Shown here piece by piece: positions 17,801 through 26,828 of a stretch of DNA of 64,000 bases (position 1 is its first letter; each line of letters begins with the position of its first letter). The position numbers and the translations under genes are program-made. The stretch is from CAVSCD01 sp963726335 (GTDB taxonomy: Bacteria > Acidobacteriota > Aminicenantia > Aminicenantales > UBA8522): assembly GCA_963726335.1 (NCBI GenBank), contig CAVSCD010000011.1, positions 1,116,001 to 1,180,000 of the forward strand, in the 5' to 3' direction. Below the pieces are notes generated by a model that saw nothing but the letters and a program-made list of their open reading frames with translations, ran no database searches and had not been told where the DNA came from.

Positions 17801-19288
17801 TGGTACCTCTGGACCGTCGTCCGCTCGCCGAAAGATGCCCGGCTCTACCTGCAAACCAGCAACATGGGCGGCGGGATCCGGGCTTGGCTGGATGGAGCCG
17901 TAACGACACCCGATAAGCCGCTGGATCTCCATCGGGGGGAGCACAGGATGCTGGTGCGGCTGACGCAGGCGTCCCTGATGCCGGTGCGGGCCTATGCGGC
18001 GTTCAGCGCCTCGCCGCCGCCCAGGCAAGCGCCGGTCTTTTCTTCGGCGGCAAGCTATATCTGGTTTCCCGGGGCGCCCGAGGCTGCGGCTCCGTTCTTT
18101 CGCAAGGAATTCCGGCTGGAAGCAAATCCCAAGGCGGCCGAGCTCCGCATTACCGCCGACGACAGCTATATCGTATATGTCAACGGCAAGGAGGCCGGCC
18201 GCGGCGACCGCTGTCTTCTGATTCAGGAATACGACGTCAGTAAGGACCTCGTGATCGGCGGAAATCTCCTCTGTGTGCGCGCCCGGAATGGCGGCGGTCT
18301 CGCGGGGCTGATCGCGGAGCTGACCCTGACCGACGCCTCAGGCCACAGCAGATCAATCGCCACGGATCCGGGTTGGCGCTGCGCTCTCGAGGCCCGGCCG
18401 GGCTGGCTGAGCTTGGAGTTTGACGATACGCAATGGTCCCAGGCCGCTGGGCTCTCGGGGTTTGAAGACAGCCCCTGGTTTCCGAAAGAGCCCGGCCGGG
18501 CGTTCGGGCACGGTGTGGTCGCCGGCCCCCCCATGCTGGAGGTGGACCCACACCCCAAGCTCGTTCCGAGCGAGCTGCGGCTGCGCTGGTTTGCCGACCC
18601 GGACGCGCCGATTTTTGATTCTCGGCCCGGGGAGTCCCGGCGGGCAGGCTGGTATCGCTTCACGGTGCCGCCCGGGTTTCGCTCCATGGAGTTCTCATGC
18701 TTCGGTACGGTCAGCGCCTGGGCCGGCGGCCAAGACATGGCGGTCGAGCCGGGCGCCCGGCGGGCTGACGGCGCGCAGCTCTACAAGGCCCGAGTCGCCC
18801 GGGTCGGACCGGGGATGGTTAATGTCGCCCTGCGCATCGAGCAGGAACCGGGCCGGTACGCCGGAGCGGCCGTCCCCGAACCGGTGAAGCTCGAATGTGG
18901 TCCGGGCGAGACGACACTCGGCGATTGGTCGCGCCTGGGCGCGCTGGCTCATTACTCCGGCGGGGCCTGGTACCGGAAAACGGTCGCGCTGAGCGCTGCG
19001 CAAACCGGCGGCCGCGTCATGCTTCAGCTGGGCCGGGTGGCCGCCACCGCCGAGGTCCACGTCAACGGGCGATTGGCCGGCATCCGGGTCGCTCCGCCCT
19101 GGACCATGGATATCACGAAGCTCGTCAGACCGGGCGAGAACCGGGTCGAGATCCTGGTTTACAATACCCTGGCCAACCACTACGGCACGATCCCGACGCG
19201 CTATCGCGGGTCGGCGGTGTCCGGGCTGCTGGGGCCGGTGTTTATCGAAACTTTGCCGCTTCAAGCCAGAGAGGAGAAGATCCCATGA
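14873..19288 (+). CDS. Secreted GH106-like alpha-L-rhamnosidase, multidomain
   Basis: A 1,471-residue exported protein. After a signal anchor (ILITLVTAGVIAALTLTD) the family start GFVNPPPGYGAVAFYWWLGD leads into a TIM barrel of the GH106/alpha-L-rhamnosidase type, with DRGMLYGCDHGWRG and YTTHGGWWEWAPPCNF about 500 residues in. Several beta-sandwich modules follow; two resemble GH2 sugar-binding domains with VYVNGKEAGRG and EVHVNGRLAGIR, and the end is NRVEILVYNTLANHYG. It should cleave terminal rhamnose from pectin-like or similar glycans. ATG 14873 is preferred to TTG 14866-type starts, with only a weak GAGAG as RBS. No frameshift in 4.4 kb. Its TGA overlaps the next gene's ATG (ATGA), indicating translational coupling. 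Confidence 0.82.
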   Translation: MKKRCAPSTLRAILITLVTAGVIAALTLTDSRLIAGASGTGSDLSGARGPRRDAAGSDSAAGRAGAAAPIAPMGYPSRDPGLDVLPGFVNPPPGYGAVAFYWWLGDPLTKERIRWQLDQLRGAPVVGLQVNYAHGAKGNRWYGPTLPSEPPLFSEAWWDLFGWFMREAQKQGQAVSLSDYTLCVPGQGWWNDEIIEEDPALRASVLRHTARDVRGPTDLSWDLWDLPGKPLSIVAYRVESDAVRPGSAVDLVPHFAGATVRWRVPEGSWKVVAVYAEVVPLSLDPLNPLAGKKVVEKFFQRFEDRYPGQGGRGLNFFFSDELSLGINDDWLAGRLWSGRLTEEFRRRKGYDLAAEAAALFMDIGPRTPKVRLDYRDVMVSLSEEGYFRPVFDWHRDRGMLYGCDHGWRGSNVVEFGDYFRTQRWTLGPGNDSPGLEPDVIRKNKVNSSIAHLYERPRVWLEGFYGTGWGTTPANLTAETVENYVAGANLLALHGLYYTTHGGWWEWAPPCNFFRMPYWPHTAAYLRYCERLSYLLSQGVHRCDVAVIYPVAPMEAGLGGEQAVETAFGVGEHLFGPKGRAIDFDYMDFESLDRAEIANRELRVSGERYLALVLPSMAAARFSTVQKALGFYRAGGLVVAVGALPGASDRAGRDDRELDAMVKEVFGVTAGEASAAAKPRVQRNAAGGAGWLLERPQDVPAVITEAFTPDFSLVGPSQDGAGCQALHRKIGPRDVYMVVNAPKDSECFFRAKGSVEIWDPWTGNTRPIHGVSVVAEGTRLRLPGLDEAQLIVFSPGAPDLAVELSGGDAITNKEEKPNPPAPAALDGPWEFELQPTMDNRFGDFHWPPTAALIGAEARRFRYAEETAGRDTSGWSAAAFDDSAWREATCSYGPQFWKLGPVPPGTGTADLERRILISDVVDPETPVEIAGGTLRWEPYEFSLRWGAEGKPGEQGYHGLKEVIGDEFIDLPNDKPGSSWYLWTVVRSPKDARLYLQTSNMGGGIRAWLDGAVTTPDKPLDLHRGEHRMLVRLTQASLMPVRAYAAFSASPPPRQAPVFSSAASYIWFPGAPEAAAPFFRKEFRLEANPKAAELRITADDSYIVYVNGKEAGRGDRCLLIQEYDVSKDLVIGGNLLCVRARNGGGLAGLIAELTLTDASGHSRSIATDPGWRCALEARPGWLSLEFDDTQWSQAAGLSGFEDSPWFPKEPGRAFGHGVVAGPPMLEVDPHPKLVPSELRLRWFADPDAPIFDSRPGESRRAGWYRFTVPPGFRSMEFSCFGTVSAWAGGQDMAVEPGARRADGAQLYKARVARVGPGMVNVALRIEQEPGRYAGAAVPEPVKLECGPGETTLGDWSRLGALAHYSGGAWYRKTVALSAAQTGGRVMLQLGRVAATAEVHVNGRLAGIRVAPPWTMDITKLVRPGENRVEILVYNTLANHYGTIPTRYRGSAVSGLLGPVFIETLPLQAREEKIP

Positions 19289-20333
19289 CGCAACCATCCA
19301 AGACCCTCGGTGTCGGTGTCATCGGCTCGGGATTCATGGGGAAGACCTACGCGGAGACGGCGGCCCGCCATCTTCGGAACGTCCGGCTGGCCGGGGTAGC
19401 CGGCGGAACGCGCGCGCCCGAGCTCGCGGCAAAATACGGCGTCCCGGGCTTCGATTCCTACGAGGACCTCGTGTCCCGCAAGGACATCGACATCGTCTGC
19501 GTCGCCACGCCCCACGCCCGCCACGCCGAGCACGCCCTGGCGGCCGCCCGCGCCGGGAAACACCTCGTTATCGACAAGCCGATGGCCCACTCGGTGGAGG
19601 CCTGCGACGCCATCCTGGACGCCTGCGCAGCGCGCGGCCTGAAGTCCACGGCCACCTTCACGATGCGGAACCGCATCGGCTACGTCAAGGCCCAGGAGGC
19701 GATTGATTCGGGGAAGCTGGGCCGCGTGCTCGAGATCCGCACCTATCAGGTCGTCCCCGACGGCCTGAAGTCCGCCCGCGGCTGGCAGCTCCAGCCCGAA
19801 AACCTGGGCTTTCTTTTCGGGCACGGCATCCACAATATCGACGCCGTCCGGGCGCTGACGGGGCGTGAGGTCCGGTCTGTGTTCGCCAAGTGCCGGACGC
19901 TCACGGGCGCGCCCGTCGAAGCCACCTCGGACATCCTGCTGACGATGGATGACGGCGGGCGTGCATTACATCTTTTGCTCATTCGAGGTGGTGGGCCCCG
20001 GGTTCCCGCGGGCCGAATCCGGCCATCCGGGTCGCCTGCGAGAAGGGCCTGCTCGACGTGGATACGTATAAGGAAACGAGGATCTCCATCGAGGGCGGCG
20101 ATTGGCAGACGCTGGCCGTCCAGCCGGCGATCGACTGGGCCGGCAAGGGGTTTCTGGACCCGGTCCGGCTCCAGACCTACCGCGACTTGCTCCAAGACTT
20201 CGTGGACGCGATCATCGACGGGCGCGAGCCGAAGGTCACGGGCTACGACGGGAGGCAGGCGGTCGCCGCCGCCCTGGCCGCTTACGAATCCAGCCGCACC
20301 GGGGCGGAAGTGTTCCTGCCTCCGCCTGCCTGA
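19285..20333 (+). CDS. Gfo/Idh/MocA family oxidoreductase, two frameshifts
   Basis: About 349 residues after correction, without a signal peptide, so cytoplasmic. It has the Rossmann motif GVIGSGFMGKTY, DIVCVATPHARHAEHAL and the signature DKPMAHSVEACDAI. The frame breaks near 19955 (after LTMDDGG) and again near 20020. Between the breaks another frame reads VHYIFCSFEVVGPGFPR, and after them VDTYKETRISIEGGDW continues to the end FLPPPA. The start overlaps the rhamnosidase stop and has GAGAGGAG upstream. The pair suggests that a sugar released by the rhamnosidase is oxidised or epimerised inside the cell. Indels look like sequence errors because both sides are well conserved. Confidence 0.82.
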
Positions 20334-20389
20334 TTTTAATATTTCCGCGGACTATCCGACCCTGAGCGGGTCGATCTGAGCTCCCGATC

Positions 20390-21169
20390 CTACGCTTCTT
20401 CGGCGCGGGCGAGCGCCGTCTTGAGGCCGTCCATAACACCGGCCATTCCCGACCTCGCCTCCCGCAGGATCAAGTCCAGTTTGTCGAACCGGTACCAGTA
20501 GGATCTCGTGAGTTTCGGCCGGAACACGAAATCGGCGGCCTCCGCCTGCAGCCGCTCGAACTCGCAGAACGCGATATCCACCGACCTCGCCGAAACCCTG
20601 GCCCGCGAGAACGAGATTCTGGGGCAGCTTGTCCACGTGTTCAGCGAAGACGCAATGACGAACTCGTGGCCATGAGACCTGAGGACGTCTGCGGGCACGC
20701 TCCTGGTCACTCCTCCGTCGACATAGGGGCGGCTGTTGATGACCTGCACCGGAAACACGGCGGGATAGGCCGCGGAGGCGAGGACGGCCTTGACCGGATC
20801 GCCGGTCATCAGCACCGTCATCTTGCCCTCGACGAGCTGCGTCGCGATCACGGAGAGCTTGATGTTGAAATCCTCGAAGCGCTTTTCGGGAACGCAGTCC
20901 CTCAAACCTTCCTCGAGCCGGGCAAAAAGGGCCCTGGGCGTTATCGACGACAGGATATTCCTGGGCGTGAATATCGTTGTCTTCGCCATCTCCAGGAAAT
21001 TGTCCACCTTCCCGGAGCCGCCGGACGCGTACAGGAGGCCGACGATCGCTCCCGCGGATGCGCCGGCGACTTCATCGATCTTGATATTCTCGTTGTCCAG
21101 CTGTTCAAGGAGAGCCAGGTGAGCGGCGCCCAGCGCGCCGCCTCCGCCCAAAGCCAAGCCGATGGTCAT
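20390..21169 (-). CDS. Patatin-like phospholipase
   Basis: A 259-residue lipid acyl hydrolase of the patatin family. It has the oxyanion loop LALGGGGALGAAH at the N-terminus, the nucleophile elbow GASAG in EVAGASAGAIVGLLYA, and the catalytic aspartate in PYVDGGVTRSVP, forming the Ser-Asp dyad. The AYPAVFPV segment is also typical. No signal peptide is visible, so it probably acts on membrane lipids from the inside or is a short regulatory lipase. No close operon partner; no clear promoter read upstream. Confidence 0.9.
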   Translation of the reverse strand: MTIGLALGGGGALGAAHLALLEQLDNENIKIDEVAGASAGAIVGLLYASGGSGKVDNFLEMAKTTIFTPRNILSSITPRALFARLEEGLRDCVPEKRFEDFNIKLSVIATQLVEGKMTVLMTGDPVKAVLASAAYPAVFPVQVINSRPYVDGGVTRSVPADVLRSHGHEFVIASSLNTWTSCPRISFSRARVSARSVDIAFCEFERLQAEAADFVFRPKLTRSYWYRFDKLDLILREARSGMAGVMDGLKTALARAEEA

Positions 21170-21468
21170 CTGATGAACTTGCCCCTAAGCCTAACTTAAG
21201 TCTGTACCATTGGATCTGAGGGGGGATGAGTATTGCCCTTCGCCCCCCGGCCCCCGGGAATCCAGGGCTTCTCCGGATATTTCGCAGAATAGCGGCTCCG
21301 GGTTGCTCCGCCGCTATTCTGATGGTCACTTCGAGGACTCCGCTTCCCGCCGGTCAGCAGGGCAATATCCATCCTCGCCTCGCGCTATTTAAAGCATAAC
21401 TCGCTTTTCGCAATGCCCGTCCCCCTCGCTCAAAATGTCGAGGGCCCTGGCCGACGGTCGCCCGACCA
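21170..21468. other. Intergenic region, nothing recognised
   Basis: About 300 bp between the divergently placed patatin start and the symporter stop. No ORF with coding character, no clear hairpin with a T-run, and no match to the repeat families elsewhere in the window. Confidence 0.5.
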
Positions 21469-23222
21469 TCACCCCGTGAAATAGAGGTAAGCGCACAGGA
21501 TCAGCGCCAGCACAATGACTGTGGCGATGACGTCCCGGGTCTGCCAGCTGGCGCGCGATTCCTTCTTGTGCTCAGCCGTGACGGTGCCGTAGGTCAGGCC
21601 GCTGATCTTTTCGTAAGCGGGCGCCTCGGTCAGGTAGCTGACGATGATCATCACGGCGACACTGACGAGGAAAATGATCAGGCTGTAATACTGGAAGAAG
21701 ATGTTGTTGACGATCCAGAGGAACGAGCCCTCGGCATAGCGAGAACCCGGCCTTCAGCTTGACCGGCGTGTCGACGGCCAGGCGGAAGAGGCCGAGGCCG
21801 AAGCCCGTGCCGAGCGCGGCCAGGCAACCCTTGGCATTCAGCCGCTTCATGAAGACGCCGAAGAAGAAGACGACGAAGATGGGCGGAGCCAGGTAGGACT
21901 GGACGCCCTGGAGGTAATCGTACAAGCCGCGGCCGCCGCGGATGACCGGGATCCAGAGAGGCCGATGAGCACCATGACGCCCGTGGCCACACGGCCGACC
22001 CAGACCAGCCGTTCCTGCGTCACTTTCGGCCTCAGCCGCTGGTAGAAGTCCATGGTGAACAGGGTCGAGGCGGCGTTGAAGGCGCCGGCGAGCGAACTCA
22101 TGAGCGCCGCCAGCAGGCCGGCCACGACCAGGCCGCGAACGCCGACGGGCAGGATATTGGCCACCAGCATGGGAAAGGCCTTCTGGGCGTTCGCCCGGAT
22201 GAGCTCGCCCCCGCCGCCGAACAGCTCCTGCTGGAGGGGCTGGTTCAGCCGCTCTTGGCCAGGGCGAAAGCGATCATGCCGGGGATGATGAAGATGAACA
22301 CCGGCAGCAGCTTCAAGAAGGCGGCGGAGATAGAGCCGCGCCGCGCCTGCCGTTCGTTGGGCGCGCCCAGGACCCGCTGGACGATGTACTGGTCGGTGCA
22401 CCAGTACCACAGCCCGATGATCGGCGCGCAGAAGAGCATGCCGATCCAGGGGTAATTGTCGTTGAAGTACCAGGCCATCCGGCCGGCTTCCTTGACAGGC
22501 GCCCAGGTCCCCTCGACCCCGGCGGGCACGAGCGGCTTCCACAGGTTGAACATCTCGGAGCCGCAGATCTCGCGGAGCTCGCCCCAGCCGCCGAGCGCCT
22601 TCAACCCGAAGTAGGTCACGAGGGCCGAGCCGATGATGAAGATAAACGTCTGGATGGCTTCGGTGTAGGCGACGGCCTTGAGCCCGCCCAGGACCGTGTA
22701 GAGACCGGTGATGAGGATGACCAGGATCGAGCCGATCCAGAAGCTGTCCAGGCCGAACCAGTTGAGATCGGGCAGGAGGACGCTGAAGACGATGCCGCCG
22801 GCGAAGATGCCGACGGCCATCTTGGTCAGCACGTAAGCCACGAGCGAGATGAGCGACAGGACCGTCCGGGCGGCCGGCGAGAAGCGCCGCTCCAGGAACT
22901 CGGGCATGGTGAAGACCTTCGAGCGCATGTAGAACGGCACCATGACCCAGCCCAGGACGAGCAGGCACCAGGCGTGGAGCTCGTAATGGGCCATGGCGAC
23001 GCCGTCGGTGGCGCCGGAACCGGCCAGGCCGACGAGGTGCTCCGCTCCGATATTCGAGGCGAAGATCGAGGCGCCGATGATCAGCCAGCCCAGGTGGCGG
23101 CCGGCCAGGAAGTAATCGGTCGAGGTCCGCTGCTTCTCCCGCATGATCTTCCAGGCCAGGCCGAGGATGATGGCGAAGTAGACGAGGATGATGATCCAAT
23201 CGAGAGGTTTCAGCACGCTCAT
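21469..23222 (-). CDS. Sodium:solute symporter (SSS/SGLT-like), three frameshifts
   Basis: A membrane transporter of the SSS family, about 583 residues after correction, with 13-14 helices. The start (DWIIILVYFAIILGLAWK), TDYFLAGRHLGWLIIGASIF and SNIGAEHLVGLAGSGA match Na+/sugar symporters of the vSGLT type. Breaks occur near 22255 (a missing G after AK), 21959 and 21742. Each time another frame continues with conserved sequence: ERLNQPLQQELFG, then LYDYLQGVQSYLAPPIF, then FLWIVNNIFFQYYSLIIF, then a final helix ending CAYLYFTG. It would import a sugar or related solute with Na+. ATG 23222 has AAGGAG upstream. Confidence 0.85.
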
Positions 23223-23296
23223 GTCCGCTCCTTCGTCGCCTGTTTACGCATTCGGGCCCGATTTTACATCAGCCGGACAACGCCGAAAAGGATTTT

Positions 23297-26019
23297 TTAA
23301 TCGTCCTCGTCCCCGTCCTCGACGAGCGTCACGGCCCACTCCGGATATGCCGCGGCCGAGCCTTTGACCGAGTGCCAGAGGATGCGGTTGAGCGTGTCCT
23401 CCGGGCAGGCGTCGATCTGCCGGAAGTTCAGACCGCGCCGACTGGACGGCGTGGCGGCGGAGCAGGGCGTCCGTGATTTTCTTCTTGGCCGGGTTCATCG
23501 TGTCGAGCGGGATGTTGCTGGGAACCGTATCGAACGGAGTGAAGTCCGGCGTGTCCGTGAAGCAATCGAACATCGGCGTCGCCGTGGCGTCGAACTGGTT
23601 CATCGGCGGCAGGCCGAGGATCTGCTCGATCGTCCGGAGGATGCTTGTCGTGTTGTACTGAGTGCTGACGACGGCGCCGCGCTTCGTGTAAGGGCTGGCG
23701 CAGTAGGCCGTCGTCCGGTAGCCGCTGACGTGGTCCCAGCCGTTCTGGGGGTCGTCCTCGATGCCGAAGATGACCGTTTCCTTCCAGAAGGAGCTGTGGC
23801 TGAAGGCCTCGACGATGCGGCCGAAGGCGAGGTCGTTGTCGGCGACGGACGCTTCGGGCGTCGGCATGCTCTCCTTTGTTCCGCTGGTGTGGTCGTCGGG
23901 GAGGCAGATAAGGATGAGCTGGGGCATCCGGCCCGCCTTGTCCCAGGCCGCGACCTGGTTAACTATGTAGCGGGCCCGCCAGGCGTCGGGGACGTCCAGG
24001 TTCCAGCCGACCGTGTCCGTCGGCGAAAAGGCGCGGAGGCTCTCGAGCGAGGGGGCGCTGCCGATGATGACCCGGCCGCGGCCGTTGTTGTACTCATCCC
24101 AGTAGTCGGCCCACGTCGGGTCGCCCTCCCGCGCCGGGTCCTTCCAGCCGCAGTTGTGCATGGTGAACTCGCCGAAATTCCAGAGCGAGACGCCGTGCTT
24201 GAGGGCGTTGTCCCAGATGAAACCCGAGGGCGCGTAGGCCAGGGCGTCGACATCGTTCTCGCCCATGCCGTCGGGGTAGCTCCGGGGCCAGCCGGCGAAG
24301 GACCGTTCGATGTAGTCGGTTCCGAAAGCCGTTGTCGACCATTGATGGCCGTCGGCGCTGAGGATCGCACTGCAATAGGTGTTGTCGAGGAGGGCGAACT
24401 CGCGGACGAGCTTGTGCTGGTTGGGCGTCACTTTTTCGCCGAAGATGCACAGGGCCGGGTCGCCGTTCCCTTCGACGATATCGCCGAGGACCTGGTCATA
24501 GGTGCGGTTCTCCTTGATGACGTAAACGACGTGCTTCAGGGCGCTCGGCTCGCCGATCCGCTCGGGAATGGGCCGGGGAGGCTGGTTGGGCAGGGGCTTT
24601 TGAAGGGCCTGGGAGATCCTCTCGCGGCGGTAGTTGTCGTAGACGACGGCGGACAGCCTCTCCAGGTCTTTTTTCCCCGGCACGGGAACGATGGAGATCG
24701 AGCCGGTGTACTGGTGGGAGTTGAACCCGGGGGCGCCCGTCGCCGCGTAGGGAGTGGGCTGTAAAGCGTGAGCCTTGATGTTGCCCACACAGAGCGTTTT
24801 CCGGCCCCGCATCGAAAGCCAGGGCTCCCGGGAACCAGCCGACAGGAATGAGCCCGGTGAGGTGTGACTCGCGCCGCCGCGGGGCGAACTCGATCACGGC
24901 GACGGCGTTCTGGGTGCCATTGGTGACATAAAGCGTTTTCCCGTCCGGAGAGAAAACGAGCGCGTTGGGCGAGGCCCCAAAGAGATCGGCCGGGCTCTGC
25001 TTGGCCCAGATCGTCTCGACGACGGCGTCGGTCGCCGTGTCGATGACGCTGATGTTATCGGAGGCGGCGTTGGCGCAGACGAGGTGACGGCCGTCCGGCG
25101 CCAGGGCCATGGCCGACGAGTGGAGCCCGACCATGATCTCGGGCCGGAGCGCGCCCGATTCGAGGTCGATGACGCTGATCGAACCTTCGCTGGCGATGAA
25201 CCTCACCGGGTCGACCCGGACCCGGGTACCTCGTCCGGCGGGTCCCGTGATGTCGTTAGGTAACGGACGGCGTCCGCCCCAGTTGCTGACGTAGGCCTTG
25301 CCGCCCGCCAGGACGACGTCGAAGGGAGCGACGCCGACGTCGATCGTCCGGAGCACCGCTCCCGTTTCTGAGTCGATCTCGAGGAGTCTGTTCGACAGGT
25401 TGCCGCAAACATACAGCCGCCGGCCGTCATCGGTCAAAGCCAGCCCTGCCGGGATCTCCTCGTCGCGCCGCGGCGCGCCGGCCGGGGGCAGGGGGATCGT
25501 GCGCGACGGAACGACCGTGCCGTCCGCCCCGACCTCGAAGACTTTGATGCTGCCGTTGACATTGCTGAGGTAAATGCGTCCTCCGCCGGGGGCGAAGATG
25601 AGCCCCGTGAAGCTCAATTGGCCTTTCTCGTCGGGGAGCAGGATGTTCTCGGATGGCGCCTCGGGCGATGACGTGCCCCGCGTTTCCGCGGGAAGGGTCA
25701 CTCTTTGCCGGACCTTACCCGTCGCCGGGTCGAGGATGACCAGCTCATGGGTCTTACCGGATACCGCCAGGAGCTTGCTATCTGGGCGAAAGAGCGATGG
25801 CTTGGGGCCTCAGGCCGGGGAGGGAACCTGGATCCCGGCCGGCGTCACGACCTGGTTCACCGGTACGACCGTCCGGTTCGCGTCCTTCACGCCGACGGTT
25901 TCGGTGTCGGCCGCGCCGCGGGTGGCGCCGGGCGGAACGGATTGTTCCTTTCGGCATGCCGGAAAGACGATGAGGATCGCGACGATAATAATGGCGAGAT
26001 GTTTGCGGTTTTTTTTCAT
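23297..26019 (-). CDS. YncE-like beta-propeller/phosphoesterase lipoprotein, four frameshifts
   Basis: About 907 residues after correction. It starts with a lipoprotein signal (IIIVAILIVFPAC, with Cys as the lipid site). A YVTN/YncE-type seven-bladed propeller follows (IYLSNVNGSIKVFEV, LYVCGNLSNRLLEID, NISVIDTATDAVVETI, TLYVTNGTQNAVAVIEF). The C-terminal half is a phosphoesterase/phospholipase C-like domain (HVVYVIKENRTYDQVLGDI, SADGHQWSTTAFGTDYI, LPDDHTSGT). Breaks at about 25817, 25785 and 24806 (an extra G in a GGGG run on the coding strand) and about 23435; the corrected end reads LNFRQIDACPEDTLNRI to stop 23297. Such two-domain proteins are annotated as bifunctional YncE/alkaline-phosphatase-superfamily proteins. 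Outer-surface phosphate or phosphonate release is plausible but unproven. Confidence 0.83.
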
Positions 26020-26114
26020 GGTCGTAACCTTAGAATTAAACATCGGTCAGGAGGATATCAAGGAAAGCGATTGCCAAGAAGACTCTCTTTCTCGCCTGAA
26101 GACGTCTGGCATCG

Positions 26115-26329
26115 GAGGATGGCACGGCGCCAATCCCTGCCCGCCCATAGCTGGTCGGCAGGGTCGGATGGGGATAGCGCCCCGAAGACCCCCGTAGCGG
26201 AAGGGGGCCCGTCGCATTCGCGACGGGGAACCGACGGGACTGGTTCCCGGGGGTCCGGGGGGCTAGGGGCGCGTCGCCGTCCGACCCTGTTGAGACACGA
26301 GCATGTGCAGGGACTCGCCGTGACAGGAC
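26115..26329. repeat. Repeat family A, copy A3 (interrupted by a family B element)
   Basis: Left arm GGATGGCACGGCGCCAATCC and right arm GGGACTCGCCGTGACAGGAC match the two arms of copies at 45936 and 53281. Instead of the usual middle, positions 26159-26289 hold a complete copy of a different palindromic repeat. Confidence 0.65.
26159..26289. repeat. Repeat family B, copy B1 (131 bp, nested in A3)
   Basis: Ends are inverted repeats: CAGGGTCGG at the left and CCGACCCTG at the right, continuing imperfectly to GCGCCCC/GGGGCGC. Inside are smaller palindromes such as CCCGTCG...CGACGGG. The same order of blocks recurs at 62311-62543. No coding capacity. Confidence 0.7.
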
Positions 26330-26351
26330 ACTATCTTAGGGTTTCACCGCG

Positions 26352-26381
26352 TTGACAAAGAGTCGAGCGGCGTATTACTAT
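26352..26381 (+). promoter_or_regulatory. Sigma-70-type promoter of the DUF3795 gene
   Basis: TTGACA (26352-26357), 18-bp spacer, TACTAT (26376-26381), 33 bp before ATG 26415. Confidence 0.6.
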
Positions 26382-26414
26382 CGCCCCGATTCAGGACTTC
26401 CGGGAGAAACTCTA

Positions 26415-26768
26415 ATGGCCAAGATCCAAGCCTACTGCGGTCTTGATTGTGGTGAATGCGAAGCGTACGTCGCCACTCAGAAGGACGACCGGGCCGGGCT
26501 CGAAGCGGTCGCGAAACAATGGGCCGCGCAGTTCGGCGGCAAGGAAATGGGCGCCGACGCCTGCATCTGTGACGGCTGCCCGTCGGGAAAGAGGATCAGC
26601 ACGGCCCACGCGCAGACGTGCGGTATCCGTGTCTGCGCCTCCGCCCGCGGCGTCGTCACCTGCGCCCATTGTCCTGAGTACGGTTGCGCGACGCTGCAGC
26701 CGTTTTTCGCGTTCGCCCCGGTGATCAAGGAACGGCTGGACGCGATCCGCAAAGAAATGGGACACTAG
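26415..26768 (+). CDS. DUF3795 cysteine-rich protein
   Basis: A 117-residue cytoplasmic protein with the DUF3795 pattern (PF12675-like): AYCGLDCGECEAYVAT at the N-terminus, then CICDGCPSG, CGIRVCASARG and CAHCPEYGC. Ten or more cysteines in paired arrangement suggest a bound metal or iron-sulfur cluster. The family is common in anaerobes and its function is unknown. ATG 26415 follows GGGAG at 9 nt and its own promoter; the preceding 395 bp is occupied by nested repeats. Confidence 0.88.
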   Translation: MAKIQAYCGLDCGECEAYVATQKDDRAGLEAVAKQWAAQFGGKEMGADACICDGCPSGKRISTAHAQTCGIRVCASARGVVTCAHCPEYGCATLQPFFAFAPVIKERLDAIRKEMGH

Positions 26769-26828
26769 GGCCGGCTGATTGAGCCGAGGAAGTTCGCGCG
26801 GGATCCCGGCGAGGGCGTTGCCGGATCG

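Noticed and set aside
20390..21169. Frameshift in the patatin gene around SSLNTWTSCPRISF
   Set aside because: The sequence after it (ARVSARSVDIAFCEFERLQ) stays in the same frame and is family-like, so no break is needed.
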